This document shows, piece by piece, positions 1 through 8,062 of a stretch of 64,000 nt of DNA. The translations under genes and the position numbers were made by a program. Every line of letters begins with the position of its first letter. The first letter of the stretch is position 1. This DNA comes from Catenulispora rubra (GTDB lineage Bacteria; Actinomycetota; Actinomycetes; Streptomycetales; Catenulisporaceae): NCBI RefSeq assembly GCF_015356825.1, contig NZ_JAACYW010000012.1:1-64000 (forward strand), written 5' to 3'. Below the pieces are notes generated by a model. It did not search any database, had not been told where the DNA came from, and worked only from the letters and a program-made list of their open reading frames with translations.

Positions 1-1452
1 ACCCGGCAGGTACCGGTACGCCACCTGCACCCCCGGCAGGCTCGGTATCCGCTGCGGCAGCAGCGCGCGCTGGAGCATCAGCGCCGTGGTCCGCTCCCGG
101 TAGTACAGCCGCCCGTTGTCGATCGACACCGCGGCCCGCGTCGTGATCTCCTCGGCGACCTCGATGTCCTCCGGCTCGAACGGCGGGCTGTCCGGATGCC
201 GGTGGAAGTGCACCACCCCGAGCAGCGCCTCGCGTGCCCACAACGGCACCAGGATCGAGTCGCCGCCGGTGGGCTGCCACAGCAGCGTCCCGTCCACCGC
301 CCGGATCGGCTCCTTCGCCACCGCGCTGATCCCCGCCGACGAGTGCCACGCCGCCCCGCCGAGCATCCGGTCGCTGATGTCCGCGTCGGTCGACCACGCG
401 CTGAAGCCCTCGGCCCGCACCGGATCCGGCACCGCCCCGACCCCCTCGTGCACCAGCACCCGACGCCGCCGGACCGGCGCCAGCCACACCGGCCCGACCG
501 GCCCGATCCGCTCGTCGAAGACCTCTTCCTTGATCTCGATCACGATCGCGTCCGCGAAGTCCGGCACCGCGACGTCGGCCAGCTCCCGGGCCGTCCGCTC
601 GACGTCCAGCGCCGTCCCCATCCGCGACCCGGCCTTGTTCACCAACGCCAGCCGCCGCCGCGCGCCGGCCGCCGCGGCCGAGGCCCGATGCCGGTCGGTG
701 ACGTCCAGGATCATCCCGGACAGCCCGATGACCTCGCCGTCCGGACCGTGCAGCCGGTTGTAGCTGACGGACCAGACCCGCTCCTCGTCGGAGGCCGGCG
801 TGAACCCGCCGTACTGCTCGTCGATCACCGGGATCCCGGTCCGCAGCACCTCGTCGGGGATCTCCTCCAGCCGCGGATCCAGCCCCGGCAGCACCTCGCG
901 CACCCGCTTGCCGATGTGCTCGGCGACCGGCAGCCCGTTGATCTCCTCCAACGCCCGGTTCAGCCGGACGTACCGCCCCTGCTCGTCGTAGACCACGATC
1001 CCGACCGGGAACTGCTCGAAGAGTGAGTCCAGCACGGCCCGGTCCCGCGTGAACCGGATCAGATCCTCGGCAGAGTTGGCGTACCCGAACACCACCACGT
1101 GCCCGTCGTCGTCCCGCAGCCCCATGAGATGCGCGTCGACCGGGACGCTCGCGCCGGTCGGCGTGACCGCGTCCAGCGCACCGCGCGCGTCGTCGCCGGA
1201 CCGCACCGCCGCGACCATCCGGTCGGCCGCCGCCCGGTCCGCGGGCCGGAACATCGCGTGGAACGGCTTGCCGATCATCTCCGTACGCTGCCATCCCAGC
1301 AGCTCCTCGGCGTTGAGCCGGAACTCGCGGATGGTCCCCTCGCCGTCGAGCATGAACGTCGCCGAGCGCACCCGCTCGATCACCCCGGCCATCCGCCCCA
1401 GCTGCCGCTGCGCGTCGCCCTCGGAGCCCTGCCCGAACACGGAGGTGGTCAT
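1..1452 (-). CDS. PAS/PAS/GAF sensor with SpoIIE-type PP2C phosphatase domain (3' part outside window)
   Basis: The frame runs leftward from an ATG at 1452 and is still open at base 1, so 484 N-terminal residues are visible. Two PAS folds (about 18-130 and 145-260; the second ends in the usual LSGMILDVTDR segment) are followed by a GAF domain (about 275-430). The last 25 residues match the start of SpoIIE phosphatases (LQRALLPQRIPSLPG, then YRYLPG). The family dephosphorylates serine on anti-anti-sigma factors in response to the sensor domains. The catalytic aspartates lie off the window, so activity cannot be judged. No partner sigma regulator is adjacent. Confidence 0.85.
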   Translation of the reverse strand, partial: MTTSVFGQGSEGDAQRQLGRMAGVIERVRSATFMLDGEGTIREFRLNAEELLGWQRTEMIGKPFHAMFRPADRAAADRMVAAVRSGDDARGALDAVTPTGASVPVDAHLMGLRDDDGHVVVFGYANSAEDLIRFTRDRAVLDSLFEQFPVGIVVYDEQGRYVRLNRALEEINGLPVAEHIGKRVREVLPGLDPRLEEIPDEVLRTGIPVIDEQYGGFTPASDEERVWSVSYNRLHGPDGEVIGLSGMILDVTDRHRASAAAAGARRRLALVNKAGSRMGTALDVERTARELADVAVPDFADAIVIEIKEEVFDERIGPVGPVWLAPVRRRRVLVHEGVGAVPDPVRAEGFSAWSTDADISDRMLGGAAWHSSAGISAVAKEPIRAVDGTLLWQPTGGDSILVPLWAREALLGVVHFHRHPDSPPFEPEDIEVAEEITTRAAVSIDNGRLYYRERTTALMLQRALLPQRIPSLPGVQVAYRYLPG

Positions 1453-1669
1453 GGCCCACCCCCGGCCACGCCACCCGGGATTGTCCTGCCGCTCCCGGTG
1501 GGGCTGCTGCTCCTGCGGCGTGTCGGGCATCGGGAGGGCTTCGATTCTGTTCGGTCGGGAACCCCGTGTTGCGGATCCGGGTCTTCCGTGATCCTTCCCG
1601 GAATGCCGCATCCTCAAGCAGTTGATCTGACTTTCACACTATGAGAGCAGTCACAGCCCTCTCTAGGTT

Positions 1670-2080
1670 TCACCAGGTCATATACCCCAATTGCGCGACG
1701 ATCGGCACGTCCGGAGCCAGCCAGTCCAGGTCCAGCAGCTCGCCGCGCGAAACCCACGCCAGAAGGTCGTGGTCCTCCAACGGCAGCGGCTCCGGCTGGC
1801 CGGGCTCCATGCGGGCCAGGAACACGCGCAACGTGAACCGGTCGTCGATCCGCGCGTCCTCCCCGACCCGGGCCCCGACCGTCACCTCGACGCCCAGTTC
1901 CTCGCGGCACTCGCGCACGACCGCGTCGACGTCGCGCTCCCCCGCCTCGACCTTCCCGCCGGGGAATTCCCACTTCCCGGCCAGATGAGCCGGCGCCGAC
2001 CGGCGGGCGCACAGCACGGCTTCGCCGTCACTCCGGACGATGGCCGCGCCGACGACGATGACAGGTGTCCCAGTGGTCAT
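1670..2080 (-). CDS. Nudix (MutT-type) hydrolase
   Basis: 136-residue protein with a complete Nudix box at residues 42-64 (G42, E48, R56-E57, E60-E61, G63). The WEFPGGK lead-in and short length are typical of MutT/NudG enzymes, which hydrolyse oxidised or non-canonical nucleoside diphosphate derivatives. The substrate cannot be told from sequence. The frame extends 13 codons upstream, but the ATG at 2080 starts the core fold (TPVIVVGAAIV), so it was preferred. It diverges from the dehydratase gene at 2172, leaving about 90 bp for both promoters. Confidence 0.85.
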   Translation of the reverse strand: MTTGTPVIVVGAAIVRSDGEAVLCARRSAPAHLAGKWEFPGGKVEAGERDVDAVVRECREELGVEVTVGARVGEDARIDDRFTLRVFLARMEPGQPEPLPLEDHDLLAWVSRGELLDLDWLAPDVPIVAQLGYMTW

Positions 2081-2171
2081 TCCAGCGAGTCTAGGACACC
2101 GGCGGGCACCGGTGATCACGCTCCGTCACCACTTGCCGACGCCCTCTTGGCAGCGGGACGACAATGGGGAC

Positions 2172-2465
2172 ATGCGTATTCTCTCGCAAGAGGAGATCTC
2201 ACCCCTGTTGGCGGACCATCCCGAGTGGACCGGCGGCGCGGAACATCTCACGCGCGTGTTCACGGCCGGCGACTTCGCCGCGGCCATCGCCGTGGTGAAC
2301 AAGGTGGCGGCCATCGCCGAGGACATGAACCACCACCCGGACATCGACCTGCGGTGGGCGACCCTGCGGTTCCGGGTCTCGACGCACTCCGCCGGCGGCG
2401 TCACCGACCTCGACCTGGAACTGGCTCGACGGATCGAAGCCGTGCTCGCTGCGGAGTCCGCCTGA
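2172..2465 (+). CDS. 4a-hydroxytetrahydrobiopterin dehydratase (pterin carbinolamine dehydratase, PCD/DCoH family)
   Basis: 97 residues, the usual size for the family. The signature EDMNHHPDIDLRW (about 50-62) carries the active-site His54-His55, and His72 and Asp79 lie in the conserved STHSAGGVTDLD stretch. The enzyme dehydrates the 4a-carbinolamine formed by pterin-dependent hydroxylases and so recycles the cofactor. No aromatic amino acid hydroxylase is adjacent. The frame is open further upstream, but the ATG at 2172 with GGGGA before it gives the normal N-terminus. Confidence 0.88.
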   Translation: MRILSQEEISPLLADHPEWTGGAEHLTRVFTAGDFAAAIAVVNKVAAIAEDMNHHPDIDLRWATLRFRVSTHSAGGVTDLDLELARRIEAVLAAESA

Positions 2466-2559
2466 GAGCGGCCCAGCCGGTCCGACCGCCCTGGCCGGAC
2501 TATCCGAAGCCGGACCACCCGACGCCGAAGTAACCGACGCCGGACCACCCGAAGCCGGG

Positions 2560-3570
2560 CTACCCGAAGATCGCGTGCGTGGCCCACCAGACCACCGCCG
2601 CGCACAGCCCGGCGGCCGGCAGCGTGAACAGCCACGCGCCGAGGATGTTCCGCGCCACGCCCCAGCGGACCGCGCTGCGCCGCTTCGTCGCGCCGACGCC
2701 CATGATCGAGCCGGTGATGATCTGCGTGGTGGACACCGGCGCGTTCCACACGAACGCGGTGAAGTACAGCACGCCCGAGGCCACCGTCTCGGCGGCGAAA
2801 CCGCGCGGCGGGTCCAGCTCGATGATCTTGCGGCCCAGGGTGCGCATGATGCGCCAGCCGCCGGCGTACGTGCCCAGCGAGATCGCGCAGGCGCTGGCCA
2901 GCAGCACCCAGTTCGGCACGCCGGACTTGCTGGTCGCGTGCCCGCCGGCGATCAGCGCCATCATGATCACGCCGATGGTCTTCTGCGCGTCCTGGATGCC
3001 GTGGCCCAGCGCCATCGCCGCGGCCGAGACGGTCTGCGAGATCCGGAAGCCGCGCGTCACCCGCCCCGGGTGCGCGTGCCGGAACGCCCACAGGATCCCC
3101 ACCATCAGGAAGAAGGCCAGGACGAACCCGACGACCGGGGACGTCACCATCGGCACGATGACCTTGTTCCAGACGCCCCTCCACTCGACCGTGACGCCGG
3201 CCGCGAGGCCCGCCCCGATCATGCCGCCGATCAGCGCGTGCGAGGACGACGAGGGCAACCCGAAGTACCAGGTCGCCACGTTCCACACGATCGCGCCGAC
3301 GAGCAGCGAGAACACGATCCACAGCCCGGCGTCGCCGCCCGGGGTCTTGATGATGCCCTTGGTGATCGTCGAGGCCACGCCGCCGCCGAGCCGCAGGCCG
3401 ATGTACGAGCCCAGCAGGTTCATCACCGCGGCCATCGCCAGCGCGGCCCGCGGGGTCAGCGCCCGGGTGGACACCGAGGTGGCGATCGCGTTGGCCGAGT
3501 CGTGGAACCCGTTGGTGTAACTGAACCCCAGGGCGACGGCCACCACCGTGACCAGGCCGAGCCAGTGCAC
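2560..3570 (-). CDS. pit: PiT-family low-affinity inorganic phosphate transporter
   Basis: 336 residues, almost all in hydrophobic helices. The two inverted PiT signatures are present: GFHDSANAIATSVSTRAL near the N-terminus and ALGHGIQDAQKTIGVI near residue 190. PiT proteins carry metal-phosphate complexes into the cell using the proton gradient. The gene starts 3 bp after the stop of the DUF47 gene upstream, so the two are co-transcribed and probably translationally coupled. This DUF47-pit pair is common in actinobacteria. No convincing tandem PHO box was found upstream of the pair. Confidence 0.93.
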   Translation of the reverse strand: MHWLGLVTVVAVALGFSYTNGFHDSANAIATSVSTRALTPRAALAMAAVMNLLGSYIGLRLGGGVASTITKGIIKTPGGDAGLWIVFSLLVGAIVWNVATWYFGLPSSSSHALIGGMIGAGLAAGVTVEWRGVWNKVIVPMVTSPVVGFVLAFFLMVGILWAFRHAHPGRVTRGFRISQTVSAAAMALGHGIQDAQKTIGVIMMALIAGGHATSKSGVPNWVLLASACAISLGTYAGGWRIMRTLGRKIIELDPPRGFAAETVASGVLYFTAFVWNAPVSTTQIITGSIMGVGATKRRSAVRWGVARNILGAWLFTLPAAGLCAAVVWWATHAIFG

Positions 3571-3573
3571 CGG

Positions 3574-4206
3574 TCAGGACTCCTTGACGACGATGGACTC
3601 GACCGTGTTCGCGACGTGCTCGAACGCGTCAGCCGCCGCCTCTAAGGAGTCGACGACCTCCTTGAGCTTCATCACCGTCAGCGCGTCGTACTCCCCGGAG
3701 AACAGGTGGGCCAGCAGCTTGCGGTAGGACTGGTCGCCGGCGTTCTCCAACCGGTTGACCTCGATCCAGTACTCGGACAGGCCCTTCATCCCGCGCAGCT
3801 TGCGCATCGCCTCCGCGGTCAGCTCCGCGGCCCGCACCAGCGTGTCCACCTGCTCGGCCACCCCGGACGGCAGCGTCTGGATGCCGTAGAGGTTGACCAG
3901 GTCGACGGCCTCTTCCATCTCGTCCATGACGTCGTCCAGAGTGGAGGCCAGGGCGTAGATGTCCTCCCGGTCGAACGGGGTGATGAACGAGGAGTTCAGG
4001 GTGTTGTAGATCTTGTGCGTGGTGTCGTCGCAGGCGTGCTCGGCGGCGCGCATCCGTTCGGCGATCTTGCTGCGCTCGGCGCCGGCCCCGGGTCCGGTCG
4101 CCCCGAGCAGTTCGGTGAGGATGCCGGCACCGATGACGAGGTGGTCAGCCTGCTCGGCGAACAGGTCGTAGAAGCTGGTCTCCCTGGGGGTCAGACGCAG
4201 TTTCAC
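3574..4206 (-). CDS. DUF47 (PhoU-like) Pit accessory protein
   Basis: 210-residue, mostly alpha-helical protein of the DUF47/PhoU_div family. It starts MKLRLTPRETSFYDLFAEQA and contains the family's FITPFDREDIYALASTLDDVMDEMEEA helix (about 75-100), with acidic clusters that bind metal in PhoU folds. It is first in a two-gene operon with pit, 3 bp apart. DUF47 proteins are thought to modulate phosphate uptake by the neighbouring Pit, probably from the cytoplasmic face. That role comes from family context, not from this sequence. Confidence 0.9.
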   Translation of the reverse strand: MKLRLTPRETSFYDLFAEQADHLVIGAGILTELLGATGPGAGAERSKIAERMRAAEHACDDTTHKIYNTLNSSFITPFDREDIYALASTLDDVMDEMEEAVDLVNLYGIQTLPSGVAEQVDTLVRAAELTAEAMRKLRGMKGLSEYWIEVNRLENAGDQSYRKLLAHLFSGEYDALTVMKLKEVVDSLEAAADAFEHVANTVESIVVKES

Positions 4207-4606
4207 TGGAAGTCTCCGGGTTTTCGGTTGCCGTTAATCCGGGCAGGGGCTGATTGTTGTGGCTTGTTCGCCGTAAGGATGCTAGGTGCTCAACCTACCG
4301 AGCGCACAACCGAGCCTCTGATGTCGCGGCCGTGACCGAGGCCGTGTCCCTGGGCCGGGGCGATCTTCGGGCCCGCAGATGTGATTTTCGCCATCCCCGC
4401 CGACGGCGCGGGCGCGGTTCGGCATGTGGATGCCGCGCGGTCGCTGCTCAGGATGCTGGGATGCCACGGGATGCCGGCGGCGGAGCGACCGGGCCCTCGA
4501 AGAGATCTTGGACAGCCTCGCGCGGCCGCCGGTCATACGGCACGCGTCGCGATCCGGTTCCGGCATCGAGCGCCGGATTTCGTAACAGCAGCCGGCTCCG
4601 GCGCCG
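4207..4606. other. Gene-free stretch upstream of DUF47-pit
   Basis: No reading frame here has convincing composition or similarity. The part next to 4206 must hold the promoter of the DUF47-pit operon. A single GTTCGCC resembles half of a PHO-box repeat, but no second unit in phase was found. Confidence 0.5.
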
Positions 4607-4681
4607 GTCCTGCCGCCTCGCGCCTTGCCGCCTCGGGTCCTGCCGCCGCGCGTCTTGCCGCTTAGAGTCCTGCCGCCTCGG
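4607..4681. repeat. 15-bp tandem repeat, five copies
   Basis: Five head-to-tail 15-bp units begin at 4607, 4622, 4637, 4652 and 4667. The consensus on the minus strand is CCGAGGCGGCAGGAC, with one to four differences per copy. The array ends 1 bp from the stop codon of the 71-residue gene, so it forms that transcript's 3' end. It is not inside a recognisable coding region. Confidence 0.85.
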
Positions 4682-4682
4682 G

Positions 4683-4898
4683 CTAGTTCCGGTCCCGCTT
4701 CTGATCCGTCGGCATCAGCCCGAGCGCCCGGTCGATGACCGCCCAGTCCAGCCGCTTGTCGCTGCTCGGATGCTCGGCGACGACCTGCAGCAGGTCGCCG
4801 TACAGCCGGATCTCGTCGAGCGCGGGGCCGTCGTAGACCGAGGGCAGAGCGCCGTAACGGCCGTACGCCGAACCAGAATCCTGCTGGTAGAGCGTCAT
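4683..4898 (-). CDS. Small conserved-looking protein of unknown function (71 aa)
   Basis: ATG at 4898. The product starts MTLYQQDSGSAYGRYGALPS and contains DGPALDEIRLYGDLLQVVAE and RLDWAVIDRALGLMP, a soluble, acidic, helical composition with no signal peptide or membrane segment. The codon third positions are strongly GC-biased like true genes of this genome. I do not recognise a named family. The GC-rich tandem repeat at 4607-4681 directly follows its stop. The longer open frame on the same strand in another phase is a shadow. Confidence 0.6.
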   Translation of the reverse strand: MTLYQQDSGSAYGRYGALPSVYDGPALDEIRLYGDLLQVVAEHPSSDKRLDWAVIDRALGLMPTDQKRDRN

Positions 4899-4986
4899 GG
4901 CTGATCACCGCCCGTCATCGCGACCCCTTGGTCCCCGACGGTCGAGCCTATTGGGTGCCGAGGCCTGCGGATATGGCCCAACAGGA

Positions 4987-6021
4987 CTATTTGTGTGAGC
5001 GAGTGGGGCTAGTCGGATGGGCCGACGGGGTGGTGGCGTGGTGTTCGGGGCTGCTCTCCGCCGAGGAGGGACTGGTCGCGGACGGGGCCGCGGACGTGGT
5101 CGCCGGCGTCGTCTTCGGGACGGTCGCAGGCATGGTCGCAGGCGTGGTCGCCGGGGTGGAGACGGTGACCGGCGTGCCGAAGCCGTACAGCTCCGTGGCC
5201 GAGGTCACCTGCGCGACCGGCTTGGTCGGGCCGCCCTCCAGGAACGAGAACGTGGCGACGAAGCGGCGCAGGCGCCCCTGCGCGTCGAGGTACGCGTCGA
5301 AGGGCACCTTGGTGGTCGTGAAAGCGTGCGCCGCGTTGGTCAGCGCCTGCTTGTCGGCGGCGGCGTCGGCGGCTTCGGCGTCCTTGGCCGAGGCCGGGCC
5401 GCTCAGCTTGGACGCGGCCTGCGCCAGGTCCAGCGTGCCCTGGTAGTGCACCACCGGAACACCCCGCACGACTTCCTGGCCGACCTCCTGCACCCCCGGC
5501 TGCACGCCGCCGAGCATCGCGAAGATCAGCGAGGGATCGGTCACGCCGCCGGAGATCACGTCGCCGTCGGGGACCTCGGCGGTCGCGGTCCGGCTCCAGG
5601 CCGAAGCGGGAGCCGCGGCGGCGGTCGCGGTCGCGGCGGTGGCGCTGCGGCGGACGTACACGGTGGCCGGCGTCAGCACCTCGTCCAGCGCACCGGTCGG
5701 CACGGTCAGGCCGACCGATCCGACCTGCTTGCCGAAGTCGAACAGGCCCGCGCCGTGCATGCTCAGCGTCTGCGGCGCGACGGCCGGGGTCTTGCCCTGC
5801 GCCGGGACCGCCGGATTGGCGACGGTGACCACGGTGTCGGTCTGTGCCGTCCCGGTCTGCGCGGTGACGCCGGCGGAGCCGGTGACCGCAGCGACCGGGG
5901 TCGCGTGCAGATCGACGGCGTTCGCGGAACCGCCGGAGCCGAACATGCTCATCGCGCCGGCGGCGACGACGGCCAGTCCGCTGACCGAGGAGACCCCGAT
6001 GGCGATGCGGCGACGGTTCAC
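4987..6021 (-). CDS. Secreted or membrane-anchored protein, possibly LolA/LppX-like fold
   Basis: GTG start at 6021 with AGGGG 6 bp upstream, preferred over an upstream TTG that lacks a ribosome site. Residues 5-30 form a signal or anchor helix (RRRIAIGVSSVSGLAVVAAGAMSMF), then Ala/Thr/Val-rich sequence. The central part (FDFGKQVGSVGLTVP, then ATVYVRRSA) is reminiscent of actinobacterial lipoproteins of the LppX/LprG type, but no lipobox Cys is present. The last 45 residues are Thr/Pro/Ser-rich and look like an extracellular linker. Function unknown. The fold assignment is a weak inference. Confidence 0.65.
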   Translation of the reverse strand: MNRRRIAIGVSSVSGLAVVAAGAMSMFGSGGSANAVDLHATPVAAVTGSAGVTAQTGTAQTDTVVTVANPAVPAQGKTPAVAPQTLSMHGAGLFDFGKQVGSVGLTVPTGALDEVLTPATVYVRRSATAATATAAAAPASAWSRTATAEVPDGDVISGGVTDPSLIFAMLGGVQPGVQEVGQEVVRGVPVVHYQGTLDLAQAASKLSGPASAKDAEAADAAADKQALTNAAHAFTTTKVPFDAYLDAQGRLRRFVATFSFLEGGPTKPVAQVTSATELYGFGTPVTVSTPATTPATMPATVPKTTPATTSAAPSATSPSSAESSPEHHATTPSAHPTSPTRSHK

Positions 6022-6165
6022 GGCTACCCCTGGTGGGTTCGGAAGGCGGCGGGTCTGTCCGCTGCCCAACGAGCCACACAGAAGGTGGTTACGTGATGAC
6101 GCGCCGATACCACCGGATCGGACGATCGTGTGCTAGACGCGGACCTGGGCTGAACGCAGGTCTGG

Positions 6166-7032
6166 CTAAACGCGGGCCGCGTACTCCCGCAGCGCCTCGC
6201 CGGTCACTTCGTCGGCCGGGAAGAACGTCTCCAGCTGCATGTCCGCGAGCGTCAGGTCGGCCGCCGAGCCGAACACGGCCGTGCAGCTGAAGAAGGTCAG
6301 CACCTTCCCGTCCCGACGGAAGCGGAACGGCAGCACCACCCCGGCGTACAGATCCGGCTCCGGCTCGGGTTCCGGATGCGGATACGCCACGCACTCCTTC
6401 AACAGCGCGGTCAGCTCCGGATCCCCCGACGCCGCCGCGCGCCGGCTCAGCGCACGCAGCAACCGGTCCCGCGCCTCGCCGTGGTTGACCAAGTGCGGTG
6501 CCAACCCCTCGGGGTGCAGCGTGAGCCGCACGGTGTTGCCGCCGTCCGCCAACAGATGCGGGGCGACCAGATCGGTGAAGATGCCGACCGTCTTGTTCGT
6601 CTCGATGATGTTGGAGCGCTGGTCGTGCATCAGCGCCGGATACGGCAGATGCCCGGTGAGCACGACGTCGATCGCCCGGCGCACCGCGGCCATCTCCGGA
6701 CTGGCCAGCGGCCGGGCCTTGAACTCCGGGGCGTACCCGGCGGCGACCAGCAGCTTGTTCCGCTCCCGCAGCGGCACCTCCAGCTCGTCGGCCAGCCGCA
6801 GCACCATGTCCCGGCTGGGCTTGGCACGACCGGTCTCCATGAAGCTCAGGTGCCGCGTCGAGACCCCGCTGGCCGAGGACAGGTCGAGCTGGCTGACGTT
6901 GCGGGTCCGGCGCCAGGCCCGCAGCATGGCGCCGAAGTCGGCGGGAGCGGCCGGCGGCTGCTTCTTGAGCTGGGCCGCGGTCGGGTCGGTCGGGACGGCG
7001 GTCCGGGGCGCGGAGATCGTCGCGGTGCTCAT
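6166..7032 (-). CDS. XRE-family transcriptional regulator with MmyB-like C-terminal domain
   Basis: 288 residues. A helix-turn-helix of XRE type lies at about 32-92 (FGAMLRAWRRTRNVSQLDLSSASGVSTRHLSFMETGRAKPS). The rest (ALMHDQRSNIIETNKTVG, then LTLHPEGLAPHLVNH) matches the MmyB-like ligand-binding domain common in actinobacteria. These regulators often control a divergent oxidoreductase gene, but none lies next to this one, so the target is unknown. A perfect palindrome with a TATA core at 7120-7131 sits about 90 bp upstream and may include its promoter. Confidence 0.88.
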   Translation of the reverse strand: MSTATISAPRTAVPTDPTAAQLKKQPPAAPADFGAMLRAWRRTRNVSQLDLSSASGVSTRHLSFMETGRAKPSRDMVLRLADELEVPLRERNKLLVAAGYAPEFKARPLASPEMAAVRRAIDVVLTGHLPYPALMHDQRSNIIETNKTVGIFTDLVAPHLLADGGNTVRLTLHPEGLAPHLVNHGEARDRLLRALSRRAAASGDPELTALLKECVAYPHPEPEPEPDLYAGVVLPFRFRRDGKVLTFFSCTAVFGSAADLTLADMQLETFFPADEVTGEALREYAARV

Positions 7033-7119
7033 GAACTCACGATACGGAGCCCGGCGCGACTGTTCGACCGGAAAGAACGGCGCCCGGGCCCGAAGCCCGA
7101 ACGCCGCGTGAAAGAGAGC

Positions 7120-7131
7120 CCTTATATAAGG
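7120..7131 (-). promoter_or_regulatory. TATA-containing palindrome upstream of the XRE regulator
   Basis: Perfect 12-bp palindrome CCTTATATAAGG in otherwise GC-rich sequence between the haemolysin III gene and the XRE regulator, both leftward. TATAAG could be a -10 element, and the symmetry could let the regulator bind its own promoter. There is no experimental support. Confidence 0.35.
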
Positions 7132-7143
7132 ACACGACGGTTC

Positions 7144-7812
7144 CTACATCGCCGCCATCGACACCCCGATGAAGTGCAGCGAGAACGCCGCGATCGTCAG
7201 CGTGTGGAACACCTCGTGGAAGCCGAACCAGCGCGGCGAGAAGTCCGGCCGCTTCGTGCCGTAGACCAGTGCGCCTATCGAGTACAGGACCCCGCCGACG
7301 ACCATCATGACCGTGATGGCCACGCCGCCGGAGTGCAGGAACTGCGGCATGAAGAACACCGCGGCCCAGCCCAGCGCCACGTAGCACGGCGTGTAGATCC
7401 AGCGCGGCGCCCCGAGCCAGAAGACTCGGAAGGCGATGCCGGCCAGGGCGCCGCCCCAGACCGTGAACAGCAGTGCGCGCTCGGCGCTCCCGTGCAGCAG
7501 CAGCACGGTGAACGGCGTGTAGGTCCCGGCGATGATCAGGAAGATGTTCGCGTGGTCCAGGCGGCGCAGGATCGCCTCGCCGCGCGGGCCCCAGTTGCGG
7601 CGGTGGTACAGCGCCGAGGTGCCGAAGAGCATGACGGCGGAGAAGGCGAAGACGGCGGAGGCCGCCCGCGCCCGGCCGTTCTCGGCGAGCGCGATCAGCA
7701 CGATCCCGCCGGCCAGGGCCAGCGGTGCCGCGCACAGATGCAGCCAGCCGCGCAGTTTCGGCTTCACAGGAGTGCCGGCGTTCGATACGGCGTTCACAAG
7801 CGGCGGCGTCAT
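7144..7812 (-). CDS. Haemolysin III / TrhA (PAQR-type) membrane protein
   Basis: 222 residues with seven predicted hydrophobic helices. The metal-site signatures of the PAQR/haemolysin III family are present: SALYHRRNWG with RRLDHANIFL in the first half and FHEVFHTLTIAAFSLHF near the C-terminus. The family is linked to membrane lipid homeostasis in bacteria, and the haemolysin name is historical. It lies a few hundred bases from pckG on the opposite strand, with uppS and phoH beyond, a neighbourhood common in streptomycete-like genomes. Confidence 0.87.
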   Translation of the reverse strand: MTPPLVNAVSNAGTPVKPKLRGWLHLCAAPLALAGGIVLIALAENGRARAASAVFAFSAVMLFGTSALYHRRNWGPRGEAILRRLDHANIFLIIAGTYTPFTVLLLHGSAERALLFTVWGGALAGIAFRVFWLGAPRWIYTPCYVALGWAAVFFMPQFLHSGGVAITVMMVVGGVLYSIGALVYGTKRPDFSPRWFGFHEVFHTLTIAAFSLHFIGVSMAAM

Positions 7813-8062
7813 GTCACCGACGGTAACCTACGGGACTGTAACTTCGATAGGCCCGGGCGCCGTACGCCGGTCGTACGCCGCGAGAACGCCTCGCAAACCG
7901 CCCGGAACCGGACACGACGGCGAACCGAGTGTGACGAACCAGCCATTGCCGACTATCCACCATGTGGACGGCTCTGGGTACACTCCGAAATACCCTCATA
8001 CATCGACCGGGGCCGCCGACCAGTGCGGATGGGAAACGACCCCGGTGTCTTAGGAGCGCGCC

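Noticed and set aside
196-1644. Long rightward open frames over 196-1026 and 1049-1644
   Set aside because: Antisense shadows of the leftward PAS/GAF/SpoIIE gene; their Arg/Pro/Ser-rich translations have no domain.
4207-4320. PHO box upstream of the DUF47-pit operon
   Set aside because: Only one GTTCGCC-like unit was found; a PhoP site needs at least two direct repeats in phase.
4282-4908. 208-residue leftward frame overlapping the 71-aa gene
   Set aside because: Arg/Gly-rich shadow without ribosome site; the 71-aa frame has better protein character.
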